A stretch of 64,000 nucleotides of DNA from Cryptomeria japonica (GCF_030272615.1 NC_081415.1:375487392-375551391); one strand, 5' to 3'; shown: positions 24,061 to 37,956, counted from the stretch's first letter. The notes: generated by a model from the sequence alone, not told the origin. Numbers and translations: made by a program.

Positions 24061-24994
24061 GTAAGTAAAATGGTCTATGATATCTTACTTTTTCATCATT
24101 ATTTTTTTGGTATGTTTAGATTCACTAGATTTTTCATCTACCACGAGTAATGATATGTCAAAATTAGGGGGTATTTTGATTCCTTCATCAGCAAGGGCTT
24201 TGAAATATTGTTGTAAGTTACGTTTGACAACTTGTTTAAATAGTGTGGTGAATCTATTACCATGAAGTTATTCCTCTACATGTTCCTAGGTTACCTCTTC
24301 ATCGTCACATTCATTTTCTTGTTCTTCCTCATCTCCAACATTAATGTGTTCTTAATCATCAAGGTTTTTGTCCCAAGGTTTATCTTCTTGTTGTTTCATT
24401 TCTTTTCTTTCGTGTGCTCTTGTCTTAAGGTGAAGAGCTATCCACCTCATATAAAAAATTAGGATTGCTTTCACTTGTCTCCCATGCTAGATGCAATCAT
24501 CAATGTTATTGAATATAACATGGTCATCAATAATTTTCATGGCTCAAACCTAAGATGTATTTTAAATCTTCTCAATATCAATGTTCCTATTAAAACCATG
24601 TTTCTTGCTGACTTATACCCACCAGTGATAGACATAAACATGTGTTCTTAGCTGATGTACAAACCAATCAACATGATGATTTGTAGCACACTCAATTATT
24701 TTTGAGAATCATCTCTTTAGGTGTGAGTGGTAGGACTATGTGGTACCAATTGTTTCTTGCCCTTGATGCTTTAGTGTATAGAAACATCTGGACCACATAC
24801 TCAACATATTAGATCATCAAACCTGAAATATTCAATGAGGACATCTTTAAAGTCTTCAACATCTATGTGAATCTCATTCCTTTCAATATCCTCATTTATT
24901 GAATGATGCATAATAAATTTAAATCTATCAAACATCTCTCGTCTAACTACGTTAGCATTGACCTTTGCAATCAAGTTCTTCAACCACACACGTC
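24061..24994. other. No gene recognised
   Basis: Short frames only. A - strand frame at 24,989-24,801 has no recognisable motif. Confidence 0.4.
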
Positions 24995-24999
24995 TAACA

Positions 25000-26142
25000 T
25001 GTCAAGAGCGGTCACTTAAACCATGGGCCCCTAATCTCGAAAATATCACCAAGGTCCTAACCAAAGGCAATTAAATCAACTTTGAGCACACAATTAATTA
25101 ATTCTTCAATCATTAAATGTCACATGGCAAGCGAATTATTCTATATTAATTAAATATTTATTTAATTAATTAAATCATTCCAAGAAAATCATTTTGATCT
25201 ATTATCCTATTTAATTTATTAAATGTCCTAGCATATTTAATTAATTAATTAATTTTCCATTTAATCATAAAAAGGAATTAATTTATTACAAAAGAGGAAT
25301 CAATATGCAAAGCAAGAGTTAAATTGAAAATAAAATAAAATAATTGAATTGAGAGAGAAATCAAACTTGAGATATTATTTCTTCCTCTAAATTGAGATAA
25401 CTTGAAATCAGAAAAACAATTAAAATGAGTTATTAATCATTCTCTAAAATTGGAACTCAAAGCTTTTGAGAAAAGAAGTTCAGTTGCATTGAAAAGACTC
25501 TTTTCTTGAATAAATCAAAGAATATGCATGGAATCACCTATTTTTATCACAAGTGCATGGAATTAATTGAATTTTATCTCCAATAACTGAATTTGATCTC
25601 TCAATTATTTCAATTATCCTAAATTGTGCTTTTTCTTGAATAATCTCAACCGCTTGTTGCTAATTGATCTTGACCGTTGGTCTCTCTTTTGAATCTCTAT
25701 AAATTCAACCTTCATCTCTCATTCAAAACACCCTAGAGATTTATTGTTATTATACAGTTTTTGCTCTGGAGTCATTGAAGATATTGTGCTTGGTTTTTTG
25801 AGATTATTGCATCTTAGTTTAGATTTTTTGCATATTTAGTTCAATTATGATTGCTTGAATTCATATAGCTTATTATTCATTCATCTAGCATAATCTTGCA
25901 TCCATTTAGCTTAATATCATGCTCATATAGATTAAATCCTTCATCTTGGTGTAGTCTAGTCACTGTTATTGCTTATACAAATCTGAGAGCAAGTCTATAC
26001 TCGCATCTTTTAGAAGGCAATTGGTCGATTTGTGATGGTTTTATTTTTCATGTCTATATCTGTCTAACCATACATGTAATGACTTAATTGAAGCGTTCTG
26101 TCTTATAGCTTATAGATACTTATTCCACTTTTCACACACACA
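25000..26142 (+). repeat. 5' LTR of the non-autonomous element
   Basis: 1143 bp. From AAACCATGGGCCCCTAATCT onward it aligns with 34,550-35,701 with scattered differences. The first dozen bases differ. A TATA box (TATAAA, 25,698-25,703) is at the matching place, and it ends in the same CACACA run. Confidence 0.8.
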
Positions 26143-26146
26143 TTTC

Positions 26147-26164
26147 TGGCATCCAACATGGGGC
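26147..26164 (+). promoter_or_regulatory. Primer-binding-site-like sequence
   Basis: TGGCATCCAACATGGGGC sits 4 bp after the LTR, where the giant element has TGGCGCCCACCGTGGGGC. The differences suggest decay. Confidence 0.65.
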
Positions 26165-28380
26165 AAAAGACTACATCTTTCGGCCTCGAAAGACTAACTT
26201 TTTTTTTCTTATTTTTCAGATTTTTATTTTTTCAAATTTTTGTTTGTACAGTTACTGTGAAATATTGTACGAGATTTCCCATATGCCCGAACGACAACCT
26301 GCAGATATTGTGCGATCTCGTATGAATTATTGTACGGCTCGGTGAGAATCATCGTACGATATTTTGTATTTTTGGGTTAAAAGCATATTTCATTCTTCAA
26401 GTGCTTTGTTCAATTTTATCATACTAACGCTGACCCTGGCTTGTTGTCTATTTGTTTGAGGAATTTTCACAGCCTAATCAGTTTTTGCAAAACCCTTGTC
26501 GAAGAATATGCTTGTCAAACAAAGACAATATGACTATTGATTCGTTGTCTTTGCAGGCTGCCTGAGGAGATTCAAGTAAATATCATGTATTCTTTAAATT
26601 TATTTTTAGGCACCTAAACTACTATCTTGTTAATGAACAAATTTGTCCTTCATGTTTTAAGAAAATTATGAGAGGTAGGAGAGTATGCTCTTGTCTGCAT
26701 AGACAATTAGAAATCCAGGTCCTTGAGGCTCTTTCTAAGTTTGAGATTTGTGTACCTTTAGCGGGCCTATCATAGTGGGAAAAAGTAATCACCCTGTGAG
26801 AACGACTCAAGTGAGTATAGTCGGACCTGGGCATTCCAACTCACTATAATAAATAGGTCTATGTTTGATTAAAGTCTTAGAGGATGGGATTATTTGAGTT
26901 TTCTCTTTGAGATCTCTCATATCGAGCATTTTGTAGGGCCTCGCGGTCTCAATCACGTTTACGTGACTACAACTTGTTTCGGTACCTTGTCAAGCTATAA
27001 GCCTCAATCATGCTTGCGTGACTTCAAGGTGTAATTTCAAACAAAATTCCTGACTAAGAACTATAAGATAGAGGCTACCCGGTTCACCTCCAAAAGGGGG
27101 GATAATCTTTGTGCAAGAGAGATAGTAACTCTCCCAAGATACTTTCCATTTTGTGCCCCCATTAGCATTTGGAGTCGGCTAATACGACGTTGAGAATCCA
27201 TTGCATGAGACTCAACGATCATATTCTAATTAGCTATTGGGTGTGTACCTAAGTCTACAAGCAAAGGTTTTCCTCTCTCACCAATTTGCATAGGGTTAGC
27301 GTGTTGTGATTGAACTCATTATACATATTGCGTGTTTACTGTGTTTTCATCCTTGAAACTGAAATTGGAATACCAAAACTAGAGAAAACAATAAACAACT
27401 CAGTGATCAAAACTCTATCTGTATCTAAAACTAGTCTACCTTAGTTGTCAAAACTCTATCCGTATCAAAAACTAGTCCACCTTAGTGGTCAAAACTTTGT
27501 TCGTATCAAAAACTAGTACCTTAGTCATCAAAACTCTGTCCGTGTCACAAACTAGTCTACATCAGCTATCAAAAACTCAGTCCATCTCAAAACTGGTCAT
27601 CACTAGTGATTGAAAACTCTGTTTGTCATAATCTCATCTTTGTCCAGTAAACTATCGTACGAGTCTTCTAAAATATCGTCCTACTGCTTATAATTTGTCG
27701 TACGAGGTTTCATCAATCTTGATAGTTTGTCGTCTAAGCCTCTATTCTGTGTCGTACGAAATCTGATACATTGTTGTCATGGTTAGGTAAGTGTCGTCTG
27801 AGCCTCTATTCTGTGTCGTACGAAAAATATTCATATACATTAGTTTATCATTTGAGGTCTACCCACCTATCGTACGAACCTAGGCAGCAACTCGTACAAA
27901 ATACTATTTTCATCGTCCTGAAGCTATCAAACTGTCATCTGGTTTTGTAAACCCTGTCATACAAATCTCTGATTTTTTCAGTCGAGAATAGTCAAAATTG
28001 CCTAAAAACAGTCTACAACGAGCATAAATATAGTTATCATCATCTTGAGCATAAACAAATCTAAACAGTGTACTTCTGTCATTGTGTTGCACGATTTTGT
28101 CAATCATCTTTCAGCTAGTTCAATCAACCATTTATCAAACTTAAGTTACTTAGATAGCGTATTACACAGGATAGATCGTTCCTGAAACCAGACTGAGTCT
28201 TATTCATTTATCTCAAATCAAACTAGGTAACTTAGATCATGTCTTACATAGGATAGATCTTTCTTGAAACCAAACTAAATCTTAGTTGCTTCTCTCAATC
28301 AATACGTTAAACGAACAACTAGCTCCAAATTTGATCTTGACTTCTGCAACACATCTAGTTCTCGGTCCCATTTGTTCTAA
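26165..28380 (+). other. Leader with tandem repeats and palindromes
   Basis: Homologous in layout to 35,724-37,956. It shares blocks such as ATTCGTTGTCTTTGCAGG and a tandem array of ~38-42 bp units at 27,405-27,575. Perfect TCGTACGA palindromes lie at 26,352, 27,655, 27,698, 27,752, 27,816 and 27,870. No ORF. Confidence 0.7.
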
Positions 28381-30125
28381 ATGCCTATTCAAACCAGAAG
28401 CTCTTCTAAAAATTCTGAAAAAAGTAAGAAGCCCATGGCTACCTTGGCCCAACAAATTCAAGATCTCAAGAAAGAAATACATGACATTCAAGCCCAACAA
28501 AAATATTCAATGACTCCTCTTGAGATGAAAACTTGTGATATTAAGAACACTAGACTTCAAGAAATGCTAAAACAATTACATAAGATGGAGAAAAAAGTAA
28601 CTAACAATCAAAAGCCAAATCTCATACAAGATCACAAGACATCTTCACCAAGACAAAAAGACATATATCCCCTAGATAGACAGTTTACACCTTTGGGGCA
28701 ATCTATTGAGTCGACTTTGAAAGAGCTTCTTGAGCATAATCTTATCATATTGCCTAAGAAGACTGCATGGGGATGTGAAATTTTGAGTAAGTATTGTGCA
28801 TATCATAAACAAAATGAATATAAGACTTTACATTGCCTAGAATTAAAACATAAGATTCAAGATCTCATTGATAATGATGTCATTGAAATTGAAGATGCTA
28901 ATGACTCACCTAAAGAAAAAGAAGGAACTATTTCCAAGCATGATCAAAATTATGAACTTGTGTCTAGCAATGGCTTACATGTAGCCTACATCTCTTCCAT
29001 GACGTCTCCATCTCCTAAGATTCTCAACAACAATTCATACTATATCCCTCAAAGGATGAACCTAATGATGAAACTTCTCATGTTGATCCTCCATGGCTAT
29101 CTCAAGGGCCATCCCATCCAATGGTTGAAAAAGATCTTACCTCCCTAGAATCCCATGAGGATCCCATTATACCTTTCCATTTCATCCAAGATGATCCCCT
29201 TCCATCTCAAGAGAAAATCATACTTCCTAAACAAGATCATGATGCGTCTTCCACCTTTTCAATTGATCATATTAAAAATCAGGAGTCAAACACCCTTCCT
29301 ACTCTATCTGATGGTCCTCTTCCACGTCAAGATCAAAGTATACCTTCATCTCCTTGTCATAATCCTCCACGTTCACCTCAAGGATCCATCATGCCTACAA
29401 AGCCCTCTCATGATCCTACAAGTCAAAATATTTATAAACGCAAAGGGGTAGACCTTCACAAGCAAGAATCCCTCCATGTTAAAGAAACTATTTAGGGTCA
29501 TGGCCTCAGTGACATTACTCAAGATGTTGGTATCCCTACTAAACTAAAATCCAGGTACACACCTTCCCCCTCACCTCTTCCATCTATTTTAGGACCCTAT
29601 ATTCATTCTTCCCTTGTGCAAGATCAACAAAGGCATACATTTTTGCATACATTCCATCCATCTAGAAGGACACAAAGGTTCACTAAGTAAAAGAAAAAAA
29701 AATCAAAAGCTATATGGGTTCCTAAGGCACTTGTAGAAGCAATGTGTTCCAAGAAACTACAAAATCATGAAAAATAAAAAACCATGTGGATCCCTAAGCG
29801 TCTCCTTGAAGCACAACAGTCTAAAGAAAATTCTAAATCAATAGCCAAGATTGTTGTTCCTCCATCCAAACCTTCCAAATCTATTTCTCCATCACCTCCT
29901 TCATCAATTTTGGATCTTTATGCCCCAAAATCCCTGGTTGTTCCTCCATCCAAATCTCAAAATCTGAGATCCACTTTTCCTCCAATCTACCATCCCCCAA
30001 GATGTGTGCCAATGGTGATCCCGCAAATGTTTCCATTTGCTTATGCACCAAACTTTAAATATCCGATCCATTATCCAACACCTCTTTTTCATCTTCCCAC
30101 ACCCCTTATCCGATCCTTTGCATAA
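28381..30125 (+). pseudogene. gag-like ORF of the non-autonomous element
   Basis: It starts MPIQTRSSSK, as the giant element's gag starts MPIQTKISSK. After a short coiled coil (~residues 20-80) it jumps to the part matching gag's C-terminal region (FTPLGQSIESTLKELL, then YCAYHKQNEYKTLHC and LKHKIQDLIDND). The central gag domain (about 200 residues) is missing, and the knuckle-like motif has lost its GH pair. After a frameshift near 29,110 the frame continues to 30,125 as a proline/serine-rich tail with stops at 29,493, 29,688 and 29,778. Two similar blocks, IWVPKALVEA and MWIPKRLLEA, lie in the tail. Function unknown beyond a gag origin. Confidence 0.7.
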
Positions 30126-31572
30126 AACTAAGGAAATCAACATTGGAGATGTTGGACATGTACACTTAGCTGAGTCCTTCTTGGAAATACATCTTTATGT
30201 TGGACCAATGAAATACCTACACAAAAATCCCTGGCCTTGTGAACAACATGCACCTTCAACAATATCATATCTAAGGGTTGGGTTAGTTTATCATTTGCTT
30301 TCTGCACTACATATCATTTTCTTAAAAGGACTGCATCACATATAGTTTCTTTTTTTCAAATGCATCTCATTCATACAATTTTTGCATTTGCATATAGAAG
30401 CATTAATAAAACAAGGCAATTGTTCACGCTTATCATTTCTTTGCATTCAAGACAAACAAGGGTTGTCTGCTTTCTTAGATATTCAGACATGAAGTCCTTG
30501 AGGTCCTAAGGTCATACATTTTCAACATTACCCTGTGACGATGCTTTACTTATGGTTGGGTAGTGATTTCACTATTTGAGACTTGTTAACCCAAAATCTA
30601 TCAATTGCTATATCTCAAACACATTAACAAAATCTCTAATTCATTCCAGACACCTAGTTGATCATATGACTGCTGAAAAATCTAAAATTCTACTTCAGCG
30701 TCGTTGTAATTGTCACACCCAAGTAGGTTTCATTACTTACATGTCAAGGAAAGAAAATAAAAATAAAAAAATGCTATGCCAAATATTCATCTCAAGGCAA
30801 GAGAGCAATGATATATAACTGAAATATCACGCATGCGAATGCGAAAATAAATAAATAAATAAATAAATCAATAAAATATTGACTATGGGATCATGTGAGT
30901 AACTCCATCAGGGCTATGGATGCCTGCTGGCAATGGAGCAATATTTGAGAAATTATAGTCTATAACCTTGTCGGAGCTCTAAAAGCTTGCTGGTAGCGAG
31001 GCTCTATTCGGGATGCTTTTGAAGTTAAGATAATCCACGTAGCTAGTCATATAGGATGCTAAGGATCTTTAGTGAACACAAGAGCGGGAATTAACTCATT
31101 TGCACTCACATAGGCAAAACAAGATCAAAGTTTCAAGAATCTATGGGGAAGTTTTCTGCATCTCCATTTGTAAATCCTAGTCACTAAGTGTGTTAATTTG
31201 GATGTTCCAAGGGACCTTAAGGATCGATTGACTGCTTATCTATGGAATTTTTTGTACCTCCAATTCAATTGGTGTATTACAAAGTGGTAAACAAACACGA
31301 TCATCCTTGTTCAAATAGGAAATGCATCTTCATCATGGATATTGCATTAACATACGTCATATCAAAAATTCATTGTCTCCACATGCATTTTGCAGATCAT
31401 CATGTCATATAGGTCTGCATATTGGGGGCATAGCTGCAAAAATCATAAAAATCCTAAAATGTCTTGAAAAAATTCTAAAAATAAAAAAAAATAAAAATAA
31501 AAAAAAAAATTGACAAAATCAAAGCAAGAAAGCATAGATCATCCATCAAACCAAATCAATCACAAACAAATC
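30126..31572 (+). other. 3' non-coding region of the non-autonomous element
   Basis: No coding motif. Contains a short (AAAT)n run near 30,845-30,868 and an A-rich run near 31,480-31,510. Confidence 0.5.
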
Positions 31573-31652
31573 CATCTAACCGTACATGTAACGACTTAAT
31601 TGAAGTGTTGTGTCTTACAACTTATAGATACTTATTCCACTTTTCACACACA
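31573..31652 (+). repeat. 3' LTR fragment
   Basis: These ~80 bp match the last ~80 bp of the 5' LTR at 26,060-26,142, ending TTCCACTTTTCACACACA. The rest of the 3' LTR is gone and no primer site follows. Confidence 0.7.
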
Positions 31653-34544
31653 TATATAAATCACATTGAAACACTTATCTGCATCATGAATAATTTTACT
31701 CAATGTTAATTTTGTTTTAGGGGATGGATTGAAATATTTACAAAAATTACAAGGGTTGAGTGACAAATGAAATTCTAGATAGCTTTGATCTTAGCACTTA
31801 CATCATCCACCATGAATGCATTTAGTCTTCACTCAATATTCTTCATGTAAACCTATTGGAGAAGAATGCACATACAATATCCAATATCACATGCACATGA
31901 CTTGGACATAATAACCCATGCCACAGGTACCCCCATATGCATTGAGTAAAATGAAAGCATTGTACATGCAATTGAAACTATCATAAGGAATAGGGTATGT
32001 TGTATTAGTAATATGTTTTATTTTGAATAAAAATGTTTTAATTCAACTCTACCAAGGAATACACTACATACCTTCATTGTGAATTCATATAAAATGTAGA
32101 ATACATGGCCAGAAGGTTGTTTTCACCATATTGAAGTATCCAATCAAGTTTCTCAAGAAATTGAATCCCTAGTACAAATGAGACTTCTCCATCTCCATCA
32201 ACAATGGCACTATACACCTAATATGCAAACCACTTCTTGGGGTTCTCCATAACCCATTGTTGCACTAAAAGAGAATCACTACTATCAAACAAGTAGCTTA
32301 ATGTCTTAATTTTGCAATCATTGTTTCCAATATCATCCATGATAAGAAAATCATCCCTAGAAGATTGATCTTCAAATATGGTCATCTTCTCATGCACCAT
32401 TTGCTTAGGACCTCATTCTCACAAACTTGTTATTCATTTAACCATGATGAGGTATGCTTTCCTTGTCCACATGTTGAACCTAGTGGTACCATATAAACAC
32501 ATGGTTTGGCTTACGAACCATTATTCATGTGCTAAAATGATAGGTACAACCATGTTGTATTTTTTTGTGACCAAGCTACTAGATTTCCATAATTTGGGAA
32601 TTAAGTAAGGATCAAAAGGTGTTGCATCTTTTTCCCTAAATTCCTTTGGTCCATACACTCACCAATACCTATGAAAAATATAAATAATATTCATATTATT
32701 AATACCCATAGTTAACAAATAATTAGAGATTCTCTTTCACTTTACAATTTTAAATATAAACATTTTTACATAGCATATTACTCTTACATGTTATATTTTA
32801 GATATTATCAATCCTATTTTTTTGTATCAAAACAAAGAGGGGGTTTTCTCAAGTATGACTCTTGTGAAAGAAAGTTGGGTATAATTCCCTTGAACTTTCT
32901 CCCTTGATAAAATATTTTAATCTATCAGCCTCAATCCAAGCTAAAAATAATTCAGAACCTTTAAGGACATACTTCTTCCATGAAAGATCTTTGTGCAAAA
33001 AAGTCCACTAGATGGGTGTTGAATTGCTTCATCCATGATGCAAGACCAATCAACATACATCTAGTAGACAATAAAATTGTTAGAATTTGATTAGAAAATA
33101 ACCACACATGGTATAACACATTTGGTAGAAATTCTAGACATGTTTGGTAACCATTAAAATCATGTTATGTTTTAATTATTATAATTACGCCTATCATCAA
33201 AATCACAAGTAAAAATCCCAAGGATATCAAATGTATATGTATGAATAATGAAATTTAGTAACATCATAAAATAAATGTTCCTTCATTTGAATAAAAATTA
33301 TAATAATAGACTTGTTCAAAATAATCTGAAGGCTTCTAAAAATAGTATAAGCACAACAACTTGAAAGGGTGTGTACAAGAAACAAGGGGTCATGATATGG
33401 GTTAATCAAAGTGAAAATAGAGATCAAGGGCATGACCATGGGATAATGTGGAGACCAATAGGATATGAGTGGTGGAGATTACTAACCAAGGGAATGGTGA
33501 TAAGAGTTCACCATTTTATGTACGTACCACAAGTTAATTGTTGACTAGTCGAGGGCAATAAACATTAAACTAGAAAAATTTCTTCTCTAGATTTTTAGGA
33601 TTGAATTAATAAATATTAGCACAAAATTTTGATATGAATTTTGGTAGTGATGAATTTAGTGAACTAGGCCTAGGATAAAGAACAAATTGTAGGTTTCATG
33701 ACTTCAACTTGAAGATGTAAAATATCAAATTTTTGGGCATAAGAAGACATATTAAACATTAAATTATATAATGTAAAGCCCAAGGATACCACAATGAAAA
33801 TACCATGTACATAAGGACACCTAATTGCACAAGATCACACCCATGACCCATGGACATGTGCCAATTAGCTCATTTTATTTATGTTAGGTGTGTTTCAATA
33901 TATTTAATTATAAATTAAACATTATTTAGTGAGTCTTTTTTCTTCATTTACATAAAATAATAGGTGACTTGTCAATTATATTTTTTATTACGTTAGCAGG
34001 GAGGGCGGCCTGAACCCTTACAAAAAAACAAAATTAGAGAGCAACATCACAAATTCTAACATTAAACAACCAAAAAACAAGAAGTACACAAGCCTCTCCT
34101 AGAAGTAATAGAAAATCATCATATCATCATAACTAAACATACTAATCTTATCTAGTCACCACCTATCCATAAGATAACTACATGAAACTAAGTATAAAGA
34201 GTCCATAAACTTATCAGAGAAATCAATTCTAATAAAAGTCTGACTTGGCATTTATGTTTCTTTCACAAAGAATTTACTAATAATGGCTATAATATCTTAG
34301 AGTAATTATTAAAAAAGATCAAATTTTAAAAATAAAAATTAATAATCATAATTGGAATACTATCTTAAAACTTAAATTTAGATTTTTCTCTACCCCTGGG
34401 ACATCATTCAATAGGAAATATCATAATGGTTGGATGCTTAGAATTGGGTAAAATATTATAAATTTAAATTGATCTTTACTTATACCTTTCATGAAGCTAT
34501 AAAGATGATTTGACTATGTGACTAATGTAAGGATTGCATATAGA
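31653..34544. other. No gene recognised
   Basis: AT-rich sequence. A - strand frame at 32,400-32,218 with acidic residues continues upstream only through several stops, and I do not recognise it. This is the left flank of the giant element's insertion site. Confidence 0.4.
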
Positions 34545-34549
34545 CTTGC

Positions 34550-35701
34550 TGTAATACCCTAAAATTGGTCATCTAAACCATGGGCCCCTAATCTCGACAA
34601 CATCACCAAGGTCCTAACCAAGGCAATTGAATCAATCTTGAGCACATTATTAATTCTTTAATTATCAAAAATCACATGGCAAATCAATTACTCAATATTA
34701 ATTAAATATTTATTTAATTAATTGAATCATTTCCAAGAATATCATTTTGATCAATTATCCTATTTTAATTTATTAAATATCTTTGCATATTTAATTAATT
34801 AATAAATTTGCCATTCAATCATGCGAAAAGAATTAATTTACTACAAAAAGAAGAATTTATTACAAAACAAAGAGTTGAATTGAAAATTAAATAAAATAAT
34901 TGAATTGAGAGAAATCAAACTTGAGATATTATTCCTTTTTCTTTTTTAGAACTTGAAATCAGAAAAGCAATTAATTGAATTATTAATTATTCTCTTAAAT
35001 TGGAACTCGAAGCTTTTCAGAAAAAGAAGTTCAGTTGCATTAAAAAGACCTTTTTCTTGAATAAATCAAATATGTGCATGGAATTATCTATTTTTATCTG
35101 ATATGCATGGAATTAATTTATTATTATTTTCTAATGCAACTTGGACTTCTAATTTGAATGCATTTCAATTAAACTATAATTGGAATCTATCTCAAGGTTA
35201 ACTCAACCTGATTTCTCAATTATTTTCAATTAATCTTAAATTGAGCTTTTTCTCTTGTGATTCTCTATAAATTCAGTCTCCGGCTCTCATTCCAATTCAC
35301 CCCAGAGATTTTTGAGAACACACTTGGAGATTGTTATCATGCTGATTTTGCTCTGGAGTCATTGATATATTGTGCTCTCTTTTTTTTAGATTACTTGCAT
35401 CCATTATTGCTTGTATCCATTATTGCTTGAATTGATTATTGCTTGAATTATTCATCCATCTTGTATCCATATAGCTTAAATATCATATAGATTAAATCCT
35501 TCATCTTGGTGTAGTCTAGTCACTGGTATTGCTTATAAAAATATGAGAGCAATCTTATACTCGCATCTTTTAGAAGGCAATTGGTCGATTTGTCATAGTT
35601 TTCTTATTAATGCTTATATTTGACTAACCATGCATATAATGACTAAATTGAAGTGTTGTGTATTGCAGATACAACTCCTTATCCCACTTTTCACACACAC
35701 A
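34550..35701 (+). repeat. 5' LTR of the giant element
   Basis: 1152 bp, TGTAATACCC to CACACA. TATA box at 35,266-35,271 (CTATAAATT), ~435 bp before the end. Confidence 0.92.
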
Positions 35702-35705
35702 TTTT

Positions 35706-35723
35706 TGGCGCCCACCGTGGGGC
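35706..35723 (+). promoter_or_regulatory. Primer-binding site
   Basis: TGGCGCCCACCGTGGGGC begins 4 bp after the LTR and starts with TGG, complementary to a tRNA CCA end. I have not assigned the tRNA; it is not the initiator-Met type. Confidence 0.8.
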
Positions 35724-35894
35724 CCGAGACTACATTTTTCGGCCTCCAAGATTGATTTTTTTTATTTGTTATTTTTCAGGTTTTTCGACTTTTCGGATTT
35801 TCGGTCGTACAGCCTCTGCATTTTTACAGGCTGGAACGACAAACTTCAGGTATTGTACGAAAGGCAATATTTTATCATACGAGTAGTTTTTCTG

Positions 35895-35978
35895 TCGTAC
35901 GAGCAGAGATCCTCTATCATACGAGCAAACATCATCGGCAATCCTATTTCGTGCGATACTAAATCCTGTCTCGTACGA
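35895..35978 (+). promoter_or_regulatory. TCGTACGA palindromes, first leader group
   Basis: Perfect copies at 35,895 and 35,971, with near-copies (TCATACGA, TCGTCCGA) around them. Confidence 0.6.
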
Positions 35979-37005
35979 GTCGAGAGTCTATCGTCCGATC
36001 CCGTATTTTCTGGTAAAAAGGCAAATTTCATGATTTTATCATTTTTTGATTATTCTGATGACTGACCCTGACTATTTATCCATCTGTCTCAAAAAATTTC
36101 ACAACCTAACTAGTTTTTGCAAGATGCTTGTCGAAGAAAATGCTTGTCACACAAAGACAATATGACTACTGATTCGTTGTCTTTGCAGGTTGCCTGAGGA
36201 GAATCGACTAAACATTGTGTATTCTTTAAATTCATTTTTAGGCACCTAACTTGCTATCTGGTTAATGAACAAAATTTGTCTTTCGTGTTTTAGAAAAATC
36301 TGAGAGGTAGGAGAGTATGCTCTTGTCTTCTTTTAGACAATTAGAAATCCAAACCCTTGAAGTGCTTTCTTAAGATTGACTGCAACATCTTTAGCAGGCC
36401 TGCCCTCCCGAGGAGCTAATAACTCTATAGCCTTTAGGGCTAGTGAGAGGGGAACGACCTAAGTGGGAACGGCTAGACGCCAAGTACTCCAACCCACTAT
36501 AAAATAAACATGATTTGATTATTAATCAAGTCAATGGTAGTGCTCGGGAATAGCTCTCCTTTGTACCTTCGGGTATATTAAACCTTGGTTTTCAAGGCTG
36601 GGAGACCTCTTAATTGAGTTTATACCTCGATGCACCGAACGGACCCCTTACTAAATCCAATTAAAATTAGAAGCTACCCAATTCACCTCCAAAAGGGAGA
36701 TAATCTTTGTGCAAGAGAGATAGTAACTCTCCCAAGATACTTGTCATTTCGTGCCCCCATTAGTGTTTGGAGTCAAATAATACGACGTTGAGAATCTATT
36801 GCGTGAGACTCAGCAGCCGTATTTTGATTAGCTATTGGGTGTGTACCTGAGTCTACAAGAAAAGGTTTTCTTTCCTCACCAAATTCCTTAGGGTTTGCAT
36901 GTTGTGATTGGAGTCACTATACATACTACTTGTTTTCTGTGTTTTCATCCCTGAAACAAAAACTGAAATACCAAAAATCAGTGAAGACCAGAAACAACTC
37001 GGTAA

Positions 37006-37161
37006 GTCAAAACTCTGTTTGTGTCAGAAACTAGTCCATCTTAAGTCAAAACTCTGTCCGTGTCAGAAACTAGTTCATCTTAAGTCGAAACTTTGTCTAT
37101 GTCAAAAACTAGTCCATCTTAAGTCCAAACTCTGTTCGTGTCGGAAACTAGTCTAGCCTGG
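37006..37161 (+). repeat. Four tandem 39-bp repeats in the leader
   Basis: Units start at 37,006, 37,045, 37,084 and 37,123, each like GTCAAAACTCTG..CGTGTCAG followed by AAACTAGTCCATCTTAA. The non-autonomous element has a related array at 27,405-27,575. Confidence 0.85.
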
Positions 37162-37254
37162 ACAAAAATCAGTCCATCTCAAAACTTGTCATACTCAATT
37201 GTCATACTCAGTAGTTAGAAAACTCAGAATTTTTAGTCTCTTCCATGAGAAAAG

Positions 37255-37533
37255 TCGTACGAGTCTGCTACTTTATCATGCTACACCAGTCCTGTGTCGT
37301 ACGAGTTTACTAATTTATCGTTCCATAGCAGATTCTCAATCGTACGAGTCTACATCATTTATCCTCCTGCACTGTGTCATGTCTCATACGAGACAGAATT
37401 GACCTCAGTCTTTTGTCATCCTGCACATGCCCATCAGTCGTACGGTATAAGGAAACAACTCATACGAAACAAAAACTTTTATCGTCCTATAACTGCTAAA
37501 TTGTCGTCCGGTTCAGAAGACCCAGTCGTACGA
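37255..37533 (+). promoter_or_regulatory. TCGTACGA palindrome cluster upstream of gag
   Basis: Perfect 8-bp palindromes at 37,255, 37,297, 37,340 and 37,526, with several one-mismatch copies between them, 420-700 bp before the gag ATG. Confidence 0.7.
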
Positions 37534-37956
37534 GTCTCTGGTTTTGTCAGACAGAACAATCAAAATTGCCAAAAACACGGTCTACAGTGAACATAATACT
37601 AGTTATCATTTTCTTGAGCATAAAACAGATCAAAATAGTGTACCTCTGCCATTTTTTTTGTTGTTGCACGATTTGGTCGATCACCCTTCAGCTAGTTCAA
37701 ATCAAACCATCTATCAAACTCAAGTCACCTAGATAACGTCTTACATAGGATATATCATTCCTGAATCAGACTGAATCTTAGTTGCTATTTTAGAATCAAC
37801 CCAGGTAAACGTCTTATACGAGATAGATCTTTCCTGAAACCAGACTAAATCTCAGTTGTTTCTCTGAAACAATACTTTAACCGAACAAACTAGCACTGAA
37901 ATTGATCTTGACCTCTGCATCCAAAAACAAGATTTGGATCACACCAATCCATAAAG

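Larger units (their letters stand above)
25000..31652 (+). mobile_element. Non-autonomous relative of the giant Tat-like element
   Basis: A 5' LTR (25,000-26,142) clearly homologous to those of the giant element is followed by a primer-site-like sequence, a ~2.2 kb leader with the same kinds of repeats, a gag-like ORF (28,381-30,125) and ~1.4 kb of non-coding sequence. Only the last ~80 bp of a 3' LTR (31,573-31,652) remain. No protease, RT, RNase H or integrase is present, and the gap is too small to have held them. It is a gag-only derivative that would need proteins from a relative. The 5-mer before the 5' LTR (TAACA) is not repeated after the 3' fragment, consistent with the 3' end being rearranged. 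Confidence 0.75.

Noticed and set aside
27405-27575. CRISPR-like array
   Set aside because: Head-to-tail degenerate repeats without unique spacers, in a plant retroelement leader.
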